DNA from: Adiantum capillus-veneris
Lineage: Eukaryota > Streptophyta > Polypodiopsida > Polypodiales > Pteridaceae
Length of the DNA stretch: 64,000 nt
Direction of reading: 5' to 3'
NCBI GenBank assembly: GCA_014529385.2
Contig: CM043947.1
Span: forward strand, 120,416,891-120,480,890
In this document: piece after piece, positions 48,125 to 59,475 of the stretch
Layout: each line of letters opens with the position of its first letter
How positions within the stretch are numbered: the first letter of the stretch is position 1
Made by a program: the position numbers and the translations under genes
The notes under the pieces: generated by a model
Told to the model about the DNA's origin: nothing
The model's database searches: none
The model's input: the letters and a program-made list of their open reading frames with translations, nothing else

Positions 48125-51100
48125 ATGGAAAGCCAACGCCAAATGTCTGGGTATCCTCTTTTCTTTGGAGAGCCTGGAGAGGATGCTGAATTATTTTTAG
48201 CGAATTTCAAGATGTCTTGCCGTATCAAGAGGATAATAACTGATCAAGAACGTGTAGAAATGTTTGAGGTGGTCCTTAGGAAAGATGCTAGCACTTGGTT
48301 TGATTCTTTGCCTGAGGAAGTTAAGGGGAATTACACAGAAGTTTTGAATCGTTTTAAGAGATACTTCTTTGATCCCCAAAACACTCAAAAATTATGGCAA
48401 GACATTGTTTCTCATAAGCAAAAAGACTTAGATGACTACTACTTGTACAAGCAAGAGTTTCTACGTCTTTGGGCTCTATGGATACGAAATATTGCTAACC
48501 CTGGTGATGGTGCAGAATTTCTATAGAAGGAGAGGTTCATAGCCGGACTCTTTCCTGACCTTAAGGTAAAAGTTGAGGCGGGTGCACCTGCTACCTTTGA
48601 TGCAGCTGAAACTAGGGCTGCTGAGAAATATAGGAAACTCAAGTGCTTAAGGGGAGAGGTTCCAATAGAAGGTCTTAGACCCAAGGGTAAGTCACAAGCA
48701 TCAACATCAATAGAGCTTCCTGAGGTAACGACGGAAGTAATTGAGAAGTTAAACGAATCTTTAAGCAGCCTGTCAATTCACCTTGCACAAGCTGTAGGTC
48801 CAAAGGGACAAGCAAAGAAGTCTGAAGAGCGAGATCCACGACCTAGGAGAGTCTTGCAATGTTGGAATTGCGGAGAGTCTGGACATGGGATGTATAATTG
48901 TCCTTGGCCCCGTGGGGAGCCAGGGAGACCTAACTTGAATTACCCAGTGATGAATGCAAGAGAAGGAGCTGGTCAACAACCAAGGCTTCTACAAAGGCCA
49001 AATGGACCAAGACCACCTCCACAAGGAGTAGAAGGAGTTCCACCTTTGCCAGATCCAAATGTGCATGTGGTAGAGGTAACAAACTCAAATGAGGTTGACA
49101 TGGAAGAAAATGGCATTAAGCGTGGCCGAGGAAAAGGTAAAGAGAAAGAGGGTGTCCCATCACAGAGTGACCATGGACAAGGCAATAAGGCAAAGGAGAC
49201 CAAGGAAGCTAAGAGGACTCGGCGTCATATCAACCTCCAAGACTTCCCTCTTGGACATGGTATGGCTCCGTACAACTTGTTGGAAGACATGAGAGGTAAG
49301 GGTCCTGATATTTCATGGCCTCAATTTCTTGCATTATGTCCACAAGTTAGGAGGGATTTAACAAGGGCAGTTAGCACTAGGAGAAAGGTAAAAGAGAGTG
49401 TGCATGTTGTAAAAATTGCACAAGCTGAAATGAATGAGGACATTACACCAGTGCTAGACTGTTACATCAAAGGAAGATTGGTTAGGAAAGGTCTAGTGGA
49501 TGGGGGTGCACAAATTTGCATCATGACAGAAGGGCTCATGCAAAGACTAGGCATGCACATCCATGAGACACCTGAAATCAAAGTGAAAATGGCAAACAAT
49601 AGCAAGGCTAGGTGCGTAGGCATTTGTAAAAATGTTTTTGTGGAGGCCTTTGGCATTAAGAAGGCAGTGGATTTCTATGTCATGTCTACCAAGGGAAATG
49701 GTTACCCATTTATCCTAGGAAGACCATGGCTAATGAAAATGCGAGCTTTGCAGGATTGGGAGAGTGGAAAGCTAATTTGCAGGAATGACAATCACAAGAA
49801 GGTTGTCTTTGACATGAAGGAGCAACGCCAAGAGGAGCTCCATGAAGAATCATCTCGAAGTGATACGGAAGAAGATTGGACTGAAAACACTTCAGAAGAA
49901 GAAAGTAGCGGCAGCATTACTGAAGAGGAGTCCTCCATTGAAGTCATGGGGGTAAGGTTTAAGCCAAACAACCAGGAGACCTCTTCTCGAGGTTTGGAAG
50001 AGGTAGGTTCCCAAGAGAACCAAAAGGTGGAAGATGAAGGAATGTTAGAAGGTATGTTGTCTACAACACTTACAAAGGATGAAAGAGAGGAGTTCAAATG
50101 TGTGCTAAGGAAATTTCTGAGGCTTTTTGCTAAAGACTACACCGATGTGCGTGGAGTAGATGCTGTTCAACACAAAATTGAGTTGAAGCCAGAGGCCACA
50201 CCTAAGGCTCAGAAGCTACGAAGGTTAGGAGTCATCAAGGAGCAGGCTTTACTCAAGGAGGTAAGAAAGCTTCTAACAGCAGGTTTCATTTATCCAGTGG
50301 AGAATTCAGAGTGGGTCTCTCCCGTTGTTGTCACTCCTAAGAAAAACGGAAAGTGGAGGGTGTGTGTGGATTACCGTCCACTCAATGAGGCAACAAAAAG
50401 AGATCACTTTCCCCTCCCATTTCAGGATGAGATACCAAATGAGGTAGCTGGTCATGAGAAGTACACTGTGTGTGATGGCTACTCAGGCTACTTTCAAATA
50501 GGTATCGCATTGGAAGATCAATTGAAAACAACCTTTATCACTCCTTGGGGTTGTTATGCTTTTAGAGTCATGCCATTTGGTCTGACAAATGCTCTTGCAA
50601 CATTCCAACGTTTCATGAACATGGTGTTTCAAGCATTCTTTGGAAAGTCAATTAGGGTGTTCATTGATGATTTCTGCATATATAGCTCAAAATCATTGCA
50701 TCTACAAAGGGTAGAAGAAGGTTTAAAGAAGCTCTACGACATGGGAGGTCAACTCAACCCCGACAAGTGCCACATAGGTGAGGATGAAGTGATCTTGCTC
50801 GGTCACAAGGTTTCCTATAAAGGCATTGAGGTGGATCCTTCAAAGGCAAAAGCTCTTATTGAGCTCCCATCATCGAAGAGTCTTAAGGAGGTCATATCTT
50901 TCATTCAGAAGGTGAAGTATATGTCACGCTTCATTCACTTAGCCTCGGAGTTGCTTCATCCTTTGCAAAAGTTGACACAACAAGTAGAATTTGCATGGTC
51001 TGATGAGCTTGAAGAGTATTTTTGTAACATTAAAGTCATTTTGTCAGAGCTACCAACACTCATGCCTCCTTGTTGGGAGTACACATTCTTTGTTAGCTCT

Positions 51101-53170
51101 AGTGTTGGAAGGGAAACAATTGATGTTGTGTTGCTACAACAAGATCCCCACAGTACAAGGATGCGACCCATCTACTTTGCTAGTAGGGTCATGAATGCTT
51201 TGGAGAGAGACTACACAGAAGCAGAACTCATGATGCTTTCTCTCATGTTTGCGGTGAGAAAGTTTAGATCCTACCTGCTACCAAAACCTTTTGTAATTCT
51301 CACTGCAGAGAATTTGTTCCCTTGGGTGTCATCTCAAATGAATCTTAGTACTAGGATCTCAAAGTGGATTATGGAGTTGCAAGAGTTTCAATACTCTTTC
51401 AAGGTAGAAGATAGTGTGCGTGCACAATTGGCAGGGATTCTCACTTATAGGGTGCATGAAAAGGAGATTAAGGTGCCTGAAGTAAAGACCCTACCATTAC
51501 CACCACCAAAAAGTATTCCTAATGCTTTTACCTTGTTCTTTGATGGAGCTTTTCGTCGAGCCACAGGAAAAGCAGGGGGAGGGCTAGTGTTGCTCAACCC
51601 AAGTGGAGAGGTGGTCATGCAAGAGAAGTTCAATCTACCAAGTTCAGCTAGCAACAATGAAGCAGAATACGACACACTAATTCATGGTTTGAAGATGTGC
51701 ATTGGCCAAGGGATACAACGTCTCATGGTAAAGGGAGATGCACTTCTCATTGTTAAACAGATTTTAGGCATTTGGGCATGCAAGAATGAAAGCTTACGGA
51801 CAAAAGTTCATGCCATTCGTAGATTGTTTAATCAATTTGAAGAAGTGCAACTATATCATATTCCTAGGAAACAGAATGAAGATGCCGATTTACTTGCACA
51901 GCAAGTAGTTACATGTGTTGAGAAAGAAGTGCAGGTCATCATGGTGGCAGCAATTGTCAAGCAATGGAGATACCAGGGATTGGAGTCATTGACTCCCATT
52001 ATTAGCTACATTTTGGAGGGCGAGTTTCCACAAGACTTCACGAAGGCTCAGAAGAGGAGACTCATGAAGAAGGCAAGCGCATATCTCTTCCTAGAAGGCT
52101 CCCTCTATCAAAGAGGGAGGGATCAAGTATGCAGAAGAGTACCAACTATTGAGGAAATTCCAGCCATTCTAAAAGGTTTGCATGAAGAAGCATGTGGTGG
52201 TCATTTTGCCCAAGAATTAACTGTGAAGAAGATTTTGCTTGCGGGGTATGTTTGGCCAAGTCTGCATGTGGATGTCCAACGTTGGTGTAAAAGTTGTCAC
52301 AATTGTCAGGTAAATGGGAATAGAAGATTGGTTTATGGTCCAAGGCAACTCGTGCTTGCAAATGGACCGTTTGAAAAGTGGGGCATTGATGCTATGGGTC
52401 CTCTGCCTAGGAAAAAAAATGGTAAACTCTACATTCTAGTGGCTGTAGACTATATGACTAGGTGGGTGGAAGCACAAAGTGTGGCAAAGGTAAATGAGAA
52501 GACAGTGAGCAAATTCGTCTACACTCACATTTGTTGTAGATTTGGCACACCTTTGGAGATTGTTTCTGATAATGGTCCAGGGTTTAGAAAGGGATTGCTC
52601 ACAGAAGTCTGTGAAGAACTTCACATTCTACATCGTCACAGTACACCCTACTATCCCCAATCAAATGGTTTGGTAGAAAAAGCTAATGGTGTCATTGCAG
52701 GCATCATTAGAAAGATGGTGAAAAACAAGACAAAGTTTTGGGATGACTTCTTGGATGGTGCCTTGTGGGCGTATCGAACCACATATAGGGAAGCCACAGA
52801 GTTTACACCATTTCACTTGGTCTATGGTCAAGAGGCTTTACAACCAATTGAGCTAAACATTCCAACAATGCGACTTCATGGCAAATCAGCACAAGATGAT
52901 CAAGAAGCATGGATGGATCGACTTCTTACCTTAGCTGAGCTCGAGTGGAAAAGAGAAGCAGCATACGAGTGCTATAAGAGGAAAGCCACACAGACAAAGG
53001 AGAAGCTTGACAAGAAACTGGAGGACAAAGGCATCGATGAAAGAGATCTTGTGCTAAGGTATGACAATCGACTCGATAATTGTTTTGATGCCAAATTTGA
53101 AACAAGATGGCAAGGGCCATACATAGTCAAGAAGGCTTTCAATTCAAGTTACTACAGCTTATGGACTTGA
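48125..53170 (+). pseudogene. Tat-type gag-pol polyprotein with one in-frame stop and a 3' frameshift
   Basis: The ATG at 48125 begins gag (PLFFGEPGEDAELFLANFKM; DASTWFDSLPEEVKGNY). A TAG at 48524-48526 interrupts; the same frame then stays open to 53170. Domains: zinc knuckle CWNCGESGHGMYNCP; protease with LVDGGAQICIM and FILGRPWLM; RT with [32 protein letters not shown] and catalytic VFIDDFCIYS; a first RNase H that has lost its usual first Asp (FFVSSSVGRETIDVVLL); a second RNase H with FFDGA, NNEAEY, KGDALL and NEDADLLA; integrase HHCC (GGHFAQEL...CKSCHNC) and DDE core (GIDAMGPLP, VSDNGPGF, GLVEKANG). The C-terminus continues in another frame after about 53150, so a small indel is likely. 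Confidence 0.92.
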
Positions 53171-53404
53171 ATGGTAAAGAGCACTCCAGGAAAGTAAACG
53201 GGTATCGCTTGAAGCCCTACTTGAGTCGCCTTCTACCAAAGATCTGTCCAAAGGCCGCTGTCTCATGTAAGTATTGCTACATGAAGCATGAGTGTAACTC
53301 CAGCCAAAATTCTGAGGGGCCAAACAATAAAGATCTCGTCAAGGACTCTGAAGCACTCTCTTTGGAAAAGATGCTCTATGATGGTACATGAATATACCAT
53401 CATC
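53171..53404 (+). pseudogene. Frameshifted pol C-terminal tail
   Basis: From about 53150 the coding character moves to another frame (MDLNGKEHSRKVNGYRLKPY, a usual end of Tat integrase) and runs to a TGA at 53389-53391. It belongs with the upstream gag-pol. Confidence 0.7.
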
Positions 53405-53419
53405 CAGGGGGAGGGCTAA
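53405..53419 (+). other. Polypurine tract of the Tat-type element
   Basis: CAGGGGGAGGGCTAA sits directly before the 3' LTR start TGATAGCC. Confidence 0.8.
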
Positions 53420-55790
53420 TGATAGCCGTTTTTCGGCTCTTTGTAATTGCCACAGTGAGTTACCTCACCCTACCAAAATCACCCAAACACTGTGGCTATC
53501 CCTACCATTTCACTGTACATAGGCGTGCGTGAGTCACGGGACTTTTCCCATATCTTCTTAAAAAACCCTCAATTAGCTAGTCATTGGGCTAGTTGAGCCA
53601 AAAAATTAAAAAAAATAAGTATATTATGGCCCATGCGTATGTAAATATTTCTTTGTATATAGGGCCTAAATAAAAGATTTTTTTCATAATTATTTTGATA
53701 TTTATTTAAATATTTCTACCGAGATGTGTGTTATTTATGCTCTGTACATTGCCTCACCATTACCACAATTTTTCTTACCATTTTTCATACTCTTTATTCC
53801 ATATAGAAATATTTTCATGTAAGCTTCTCTTATTTTTGGTGTAACTCCATCCCAACAAAAATCCAAAAAAACTAGTTCTATTTATGTGTATATTTTTTCC
53901 ACTATTGTGATTTTTTCCTTCCTACATATATTCTCTATTACTCTCATAAATTAGACCACCAAAAATATTCATCTTTTTATGGTAGACTTATAATGAGAGA
54001 GATTTATTTTGACCCCTTTATATTTTTCCACCTATATTATTTATATTTGACATGTACATATTTTTTAGACCCCTCAATGTTTCATTTTCTTAGTTGTACT
54101 ATTCACTTATATCATAATCTCAACAATATCTTCAATTATAGACCTACCAAATAAAGTCAAGGGTAGGTGGCATGCATACATGCACTATGGAGGGCTCACT
54201 CTTGGAGGTATTCAAAAGAATCATCCAAAGAAGGACCCCACAAGGACCTTGTGCAGTGGAAAAAAACGGTCAGTTTTGCTGAATTTTTAAAGTTCACTTG
54301 CTCTCCGAATTTGAAAAGGTGATACAAACAAAAGTTGTAGCTCGTGGGCTGAACTTTTGCCTCAAATTTTTTCATATTTTTTTGAGCTACGAGCTGTGAG
54401 ATATGATTTTATTAGTGGACCCCAGTTTTCCTATGCTATGCAGCCACACTCTCTCTTCCACTTTATCATTTTCCTCTTTCACACACACTTCTCCACTCAT
54501 CATCCCCACCTCTCTCACCACTCCTCTCTACACCCTACTCACCTTCTCCTCAACCTTGAAGAATAAGAGAAACCATGGTGAACTCATACCTCCCACACAC
54601 AATTCCATTCCAAAATTGACCACCTAGTCTCATTTTTCCTCCTCCAATTTACCCATATCTATCAAAAAAACCACAAAATTCAGCCTCTTCTCTTAAAAGA
54701 CAGCATCATGGTGGTTGATTACTCAGCTTCAATTACCTTGTCTCTCAAGGAAGGTCAAGAGTGGAGAAAAAATGTACCGTCAAAGCTAGTGGACCGTCAA
54801 CAAGCGTCAAAAATTGGCCCTACTCAAGACACTTGGAGCATCAACCTTGTAAGAAATCCACCTTTTTTTACCTCTTAAGAGTTTTCTTTCTTATTTGTAT
54901 CCTACATGGATACTCCCATTGTAAATATCCAATTCCATTTGTAAATTAATACTAACTCTACTAACACTAACCCACTATGAAAAGTCCTACCACCTCCATT
55001 TCTCTCCTCTCTCTTTCCCCACCAACTTCTTGATAATTCCAAACAAAAGAAATTAGATAAATTGCTGAAAATCTAACCCAACCATGGTTAGAGGAGTAAC
55101 CCTAGCCTTCAAAATTGCTATAAAAGGAGGGTGTAGCTAGCACAAAAGGGGGAGCCATAAGCAAGAGCACTATGCTATAGCTTGAGAAGCCAAGCTCAAC
55201 CTCTCTAGAAGGAGCTCTTGAGTGGAAGCTCATTGTCTTATGCATGTGCATGTGTTGTAATAGGGGATTAGCAAGGGAACTCTATGCCATTTGTAAGAGA
55301 GAGAGAGTGTTCATTCAATTGAGAGTAGGAAATCTATCATTTCTCCTACTAGTGTAAGCCCAACATTTGCTAAATCAAGGAGGGTGGATTTGGCCTAGCT
55401 TGGATACTTTGTCTCCCTTCCAACGTGAAGTAATGGACAACAATGATGCGTAAGTGTCTTGGTGTTTTTTTTGTTAAGTTCTTGATAGCTTGTCTCTGGT
55501 GTTGTCATCAATCTAGCCATAAATCCCACATACTGTAAGAGGGCGACAGGGTGGAGAGGACTCCCCTGGCCTTAAGACAGTGATTGGGGTGGTTTTTTCT
55601 TGTGATGCGTTGTGGTGAAATTTACGCAAGCTATGTTGAACAGATACTAATCTCACTTTGATTTGTCATGACAGATTTGTAAGAAGGTATTAATGCAACA
55701 AGCACCCTCTCCCCCTTTTTCTCTCTTTCTTACATATATATATTTATGTTTGCTTGATCATTAACGATACACTTCAAAGCAGCCCGAACA

Positions 55791-55848
<58 letters not shown>

Positions 55849-56107
55849 TTTTAGTGTGTGAGAGTGTTCTATTGGTGTTAGGGTCAGTGTAAATTCCTTG
55901 CTTGTTTGTGGGTTGCTCTAACGATTCTCCTCTTTTGCGTTCTAGTTCGCTCTTAAACTAAGTGGTGCCCCTTGTGTAGTTGGGATTTGGCTGTGGGTTT
56001 GTTGTTTTGGTTTGTGTTGTGTTGTGCCCCAGCCCCATTGAGCAGCACGAGAGCTTTGAAGGGTGTCTAAAGGCCACTCTTCTTGTTGCCCGCCCCGGAC
56101 CACCTCA
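53420..56107 (+). repeat. 3' LTR of the Tat-type element
   Basis: Partner of 44816-47512. In the 21 substitutions I lined up by eye, 19 are transitions, and in 16 of those this copy has T or A where the 5' LTR has C or G. The (CT)n at about 55794-55844 matches that in the partner. Confidence 0.93.
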
Positions 56108-56419
56108 ATGTATGGTAACGAAGTAAAAAATCGTATGTCGTGATTGACTAACATAGTTTTGACGTATAATATATGTTTTAGACACTTGTATGCAATCTAA
56201 ACGGAACATTCTTTAGCTTATGGATTCTATATCATTCACATATTCTTCCTCTTGGTTTTGTGCCACGCAATCTACTAACATAATATGGCGGAAGGGGGAG
56301 TCCTTCACACGTGTCGCCATCTGCGACATGAAGGCTAAAGTCCAAAACAAAAACAAGCCCCTTTGCACACGATAAAGAGGGAGAGAGGGGGAGAGAGAAG
56401 CCGCCGAAGGCGACGGGCC

Positions 56420-56503
56420 GTACTAGTACCTTATATAGCTAGCAACATAACCTTGGCATGAGTACTAGTACCTTATATAGCTAGCAACATAACCTTGGCA
56501 TGA
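56420..56503. repeat. 42-bp tandem duplication
   Basis: GTACTAGTACCTTATATAGC... is present twice in a row with no difference. It lies about 95 bp past the 3' end of the SKP1-like coding region. Confidence 0.95.
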
Positions 56504-56596
56504 TTTTTTATTCTACCAGAATCAACCAAGTGGGAAAACAGCTCAAGAAGAAGAAAATGGCAAGGGAGACCTAATATTTGCAGTAGCCTTCACATT

Positions 56597-57238
56597 TCAG
56601 CGTGGGCGTGGCGATATATAAGGATGACCAGGTAAAGGACGGAAAGCCCATTCATGGTCGCGCTTCAGCTCAGCCTCCTGCTCAGGAGTGTAAACCTTCT
56701 CGAGGTTAAAGAATCCTCTCAGCTCCTCTAGAGACATTCTTGGCAGTCTTCTTCCAATTTCCTTACACACCAGCCGCAGAAGGCCGGGCATCGCCAGATG
56801 ATTGGCAGCCAGCATGAGCTCCTGCAGGCGCTTGTGGGCGAGCTCGGCAAGGAATTCTTCATCCCACTGCTCCTGTAACTCCTTCTTGCGGCGGGCCTTC
56901 TCCTCCTCACTCAGGATGGGCGGCGGCGCACTTCGCGCACGCTTACGGCCGGCAAAACCAGCTGCCTTGTTGTCGTCTTCTTCGTTGACTGGGGCAGGCT
57001 GCGGCAAGCGTACTGGGGCCTGGTGGACGCAGTACTCCACGACCTTGGCCAGGACGTCGGCGGAAGCGTGAGAGATTGGGACGTCCATTCGGCCGGCCAT
57101 GAACTCCCGCCCTTCTTGCATGTCGTCCGCCATGTTCCTCATCACCTGCGATTGCAAGGTAATCGCCTCCAGCTCCACTTCGAAGATCAAGCCATCGGAC
57201 GACCTCAGCACCGCCATCTTCTTCTCGCTGTCTGCCAT
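56597..57238 (-). CDS. SKP1-like protein (SCF ubiquitin ligase adaptor), single exon, intact
   Basis: SKP1 proteins bridge cullin and F-box proteins in SCF ubiquitin ligases in nucleus and cytosol. The ATG at 57238 gives 213 aa, longer than the usual 150-170. The N-terminal POZ part reads AVLRSSDGLIFEVELEAITL, with VLAKVVEYCVHQ closing it. The C-terminal Skp1 domain has WDEEFL, LMLAANHLAMPGLLRLVCKE and MSLEELRGFFNLEKVYTPEQE ending in WAF. The extra length is a basic and acidic linker of about 40 residues between the halves (around GFAGRKRARSAPPP). The frame extends upstream of the ATG only through a (GT)n(GA)n leader, so I chose this Met. Its base composition is more GC-rich than its surroundings. 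The nearest neighbour is the Tat LTR 490 bp past its end. Confidence 0.88.
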   Translation of the reverse strand: MADSEKKMAVLRSSDGLIFEVELEAITLQSQVMRNMADDMQEGREFMAGRMDVPISHASADVLAKVVEYCVHQAPVRLPQPAPVNEEDDNKAAGFAGRKRARSAPPPILSEEEKARRKKELQEQWDEEFLAELAHKRLQELMLAANHLAMPGLLRLVCKEIGRRLPRMSLEELRGFFNLEKVYTPEQEAELKRDHEWAFRPLPGHPYISPRPR

Positions 57239-57251
57239 CTTCTCTCTCCCC

Positions 57252-57252
57252 C

Positions 57253-57293
<41 letters not shown>
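57252..57293 (-). promoter_or_regulatory. (GT)n(GA)n tract in the SKP1-like 5' leader
   Basis: In gene sense, (GT)n then (GA)n ends 13 bases before the ATG. GA tracts near plant starts can bind BBR/BPC GAGA factors; whether this one does is inference. It could equally be a neutral microsatellite. Confidence 0.4.
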
Positions 57294-57414
57294 TTTGTTG
57301 AAGGGATATGGTATATGGTCGGTTCAAATCCCACCCTGCCCATTTAACTGCCTGGGCCTCATCTCCCTGGACTGGCTACTAGGCTACATCTCCTTGGATT
57401 GTTCCTAGAAAAAA

Positions 57415-57560
57415 TTACCAAAATACCCTGGAGTTTGTGGAAATTCTCAACATACCCCTCAAATTTCAATAATTCCTAATATACCCCTCATATTTGGCCA
57501 AAAATTCCCAAAATACCCTTCAATTTTTTCAAAATTCCCAGAATACCCCTCATTAACCTC
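57415..57560. repeat. Degenerate tandem repeat (AAATTCCCAAAATACCCCTC-like)
   Basis: About four loose copies of a 30-40 bp unit. The same motif in reverse orientation occurs at about 15150-15245. Confidence 0.7.
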
Positions 57561-58060
57561 ACAAACATCCACAAGAAGATTTATAAATTCTCTCATGTAA
57601 GAAAAGGGAGTCTTTTTCAATGTTTATCATACAATGCATGACATCATGAGCTTCTTCTCGAGAAGCACTGCATACCTAGGTAGGTATGCGGTGCCTCTCT
57701 CACAGAAGCTCATGATGTTGAGGTAAGTCACAGTGTGGGAATTATTGTGAGAATTTGTTCCAAACTTCTTGTGATCTCCAATTTTGCGACTCTTCATAGG
57801 AGAATGCAATGTTCTTCCTCAATAGAAGATTATAGCGTTTAGATGGTATTGTGCGCTCTTCAGATGAAATCGTTGATCATTTTTAGACAGAGATTATTTT
57901 ATTTGTGAACTCATGGTTGCATAGTTTTGACTAAGATTTTTAAACTTAGGACAAATCCATTGCAAACGGAAACGGGTAATTTTCCCTTGTTCCTACTATT
58001 ACAAGAAGGTTTAAGTTTGCTTTTCTTTTCTTTCTTTCTTTCTTTTTTGGGACAAAGTTG

Positions 58061-58064
<4 letters not shown>

Positions 58065-58115
<51 letters not shown>

Positions 58116-58151
58116 GAGTTTTGGCATCTCATGTGAATTGCCCAATGTGAT

Positions 58152-58197
<46 letters not shown>

Positions 58198-58237
58198 GAG
58201 TTTTGGCATCTCATGTGAATTGCCCAATGTGATCCCA
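58065..58237. repeat. Duplicated block with (CT)n
   Basis: (CT)n followed by TTTTAGAGTTTTGGCATCTCATGTGAATTGCCCAATGTGATCCCA occurs twice in a row (about 58065-58155 and 58155-58237). Confidence 0.92.
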
Positions 58238-58789
58238 TTATTTAGTTTCCCTTATTGGTATTTATTTTACTTATGTGTCAAAGTTTGGGCACGAGATAAT
58301 TTATATTGAGGTTTATATACATGCAACCATAGCACCATCCGGATAAAGCAATCGCTTGTTGCACCTGAATTTTTTGTTGCACCTTGCAACCTTCGAAAAT
58401 AGATTGTTGCACAATGGAAAGAAGAGCAACCACACTTGCCGGATCCAGTAGTGCAAGAGCCTCAATCCCCAATCCAAGAATCAAATACGTGTGAAAATTT
58501 GCCCGTGGTTTCAGCTAGTTCACCACAACAAAGGAAGGAGCCCGAGGACAACCTACCTGTAAAAGTATGATAGTCCTATAAGATCAAAGTTTAGAGGTTT
58601 CTTCCAACAAATGGATTTGTTTAAATGCATGCAACCAAAGCTTTATCTGGATGGTGCTTCTCAAATTAGTCTCATTGATGCACTTCTCTCAACATGCTTT
58701 GGAGAAGTAGTTGTCTAGACCAAGCTTAGCAAGCTACATCAAGGCTATCACCATTCTTCATGCATTTTGGAAGGAAGAGGAAAGATTTT

Positions 58790-59390
58790 CTTTGAGGATA
58801 TTTACCGCTATTATGGGCTTCCAGGTGATAATATTTCAAATCAAGGACCAGAGTTGATATCAAGATTTTAGAAAGACTTGTTCAAGCTTCAAGTAGTAAA
58901 TATTAACCTTTCTTCATCCAATCATCCACATAGTGATCGACAAACAAAGGGGGTGAATCAAGACATAGAGAAGTATCATCGATGCACAATCAACTATCAT
59001 CAACACCTAAGGATGGATGTCCACATGAATCATCGAATAAAGAATCAGTCTTCCACAGATTTAGCCATACATCTACAAAGCATTCATTGAGAATTGACGA
59101 ATATCACTAGAGCTCAACAAAGGTATACAATCAATGTGGAGGAACGCTGAATGCAACAACTATCACGCAAGATCAGGAATCCAGTGTGGATTCTCTGCCA
59201 TGACACATTTCACCCTTTTCAAAAGATGAAATACCAAAGACTTGGACCATTCAAGATAGTTGGCCAAGTGAATCAAGTGACATATCATCTCCAGTTTCCA
59301 CAGTCTATGCACTCATTATGCAAACTTATCCAATCTTCCATGTTTCAATGTTGGAGCCTTGTCATTGGTCCAAACATCATGTGAGGATCA
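58790..59390 (+). pseudogene. Decayed Ty3/gypsy integrase remnant
   Basis: The plus strand reads IYRYYGLPGDNISNQGPELI, then NINLSSSNHPHSDRQTKGVN (the integrase HPQ-D-x-Q-T box, changed) and an integrase tail (QRLGPFKIVGQVNQVTYHLQ). Stops and frameshifts break it. No RT is left. It is followed by a polypurine tract and an LTR start, so it is the 3' end of an element. Confidence 0.8.
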
Positions 59391-59461
59391 TCAACAACAT
59401 CCATCAAGCATTGCTCTTATGCTTCCAAGAAGCAAAATCGCTCCGTGTGGAACTCATCGCT

Positions 59462-59475
59462 AGAGGAGGGGGTAA
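59462..59475 (+). other. Polypurine tract
   Basis: AGAGGAGGGGGTAA directly precedes TGTCACTAATGC, the LTR start of the decayed gypsy element. Confidence 0.65.

Larger units (their letters stand above)
44816..56107 (+). mobile_element. Nearly complete Tat-type Ty3/gypsy retrotransposon (11.3 kb)
   Basis: LTRs at 44816-47512 and 53420-56107 differ by about 21 substitutions and a few indels. Primer site at 47516-47533, two small leader ORFs, a gag-pol frame at 48125-53170, and a polypurine tract at 53405-53419. ATGT flanks both ends (44812-44815 and 56108-56111), a 4-5 bp target duplication. A second, archaeal-type RNase H after the usual one places it in the Tat lineage. Two defects in gag-pol suggest this copy is not autonomous despite its youth. 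Confidence 0.92.
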
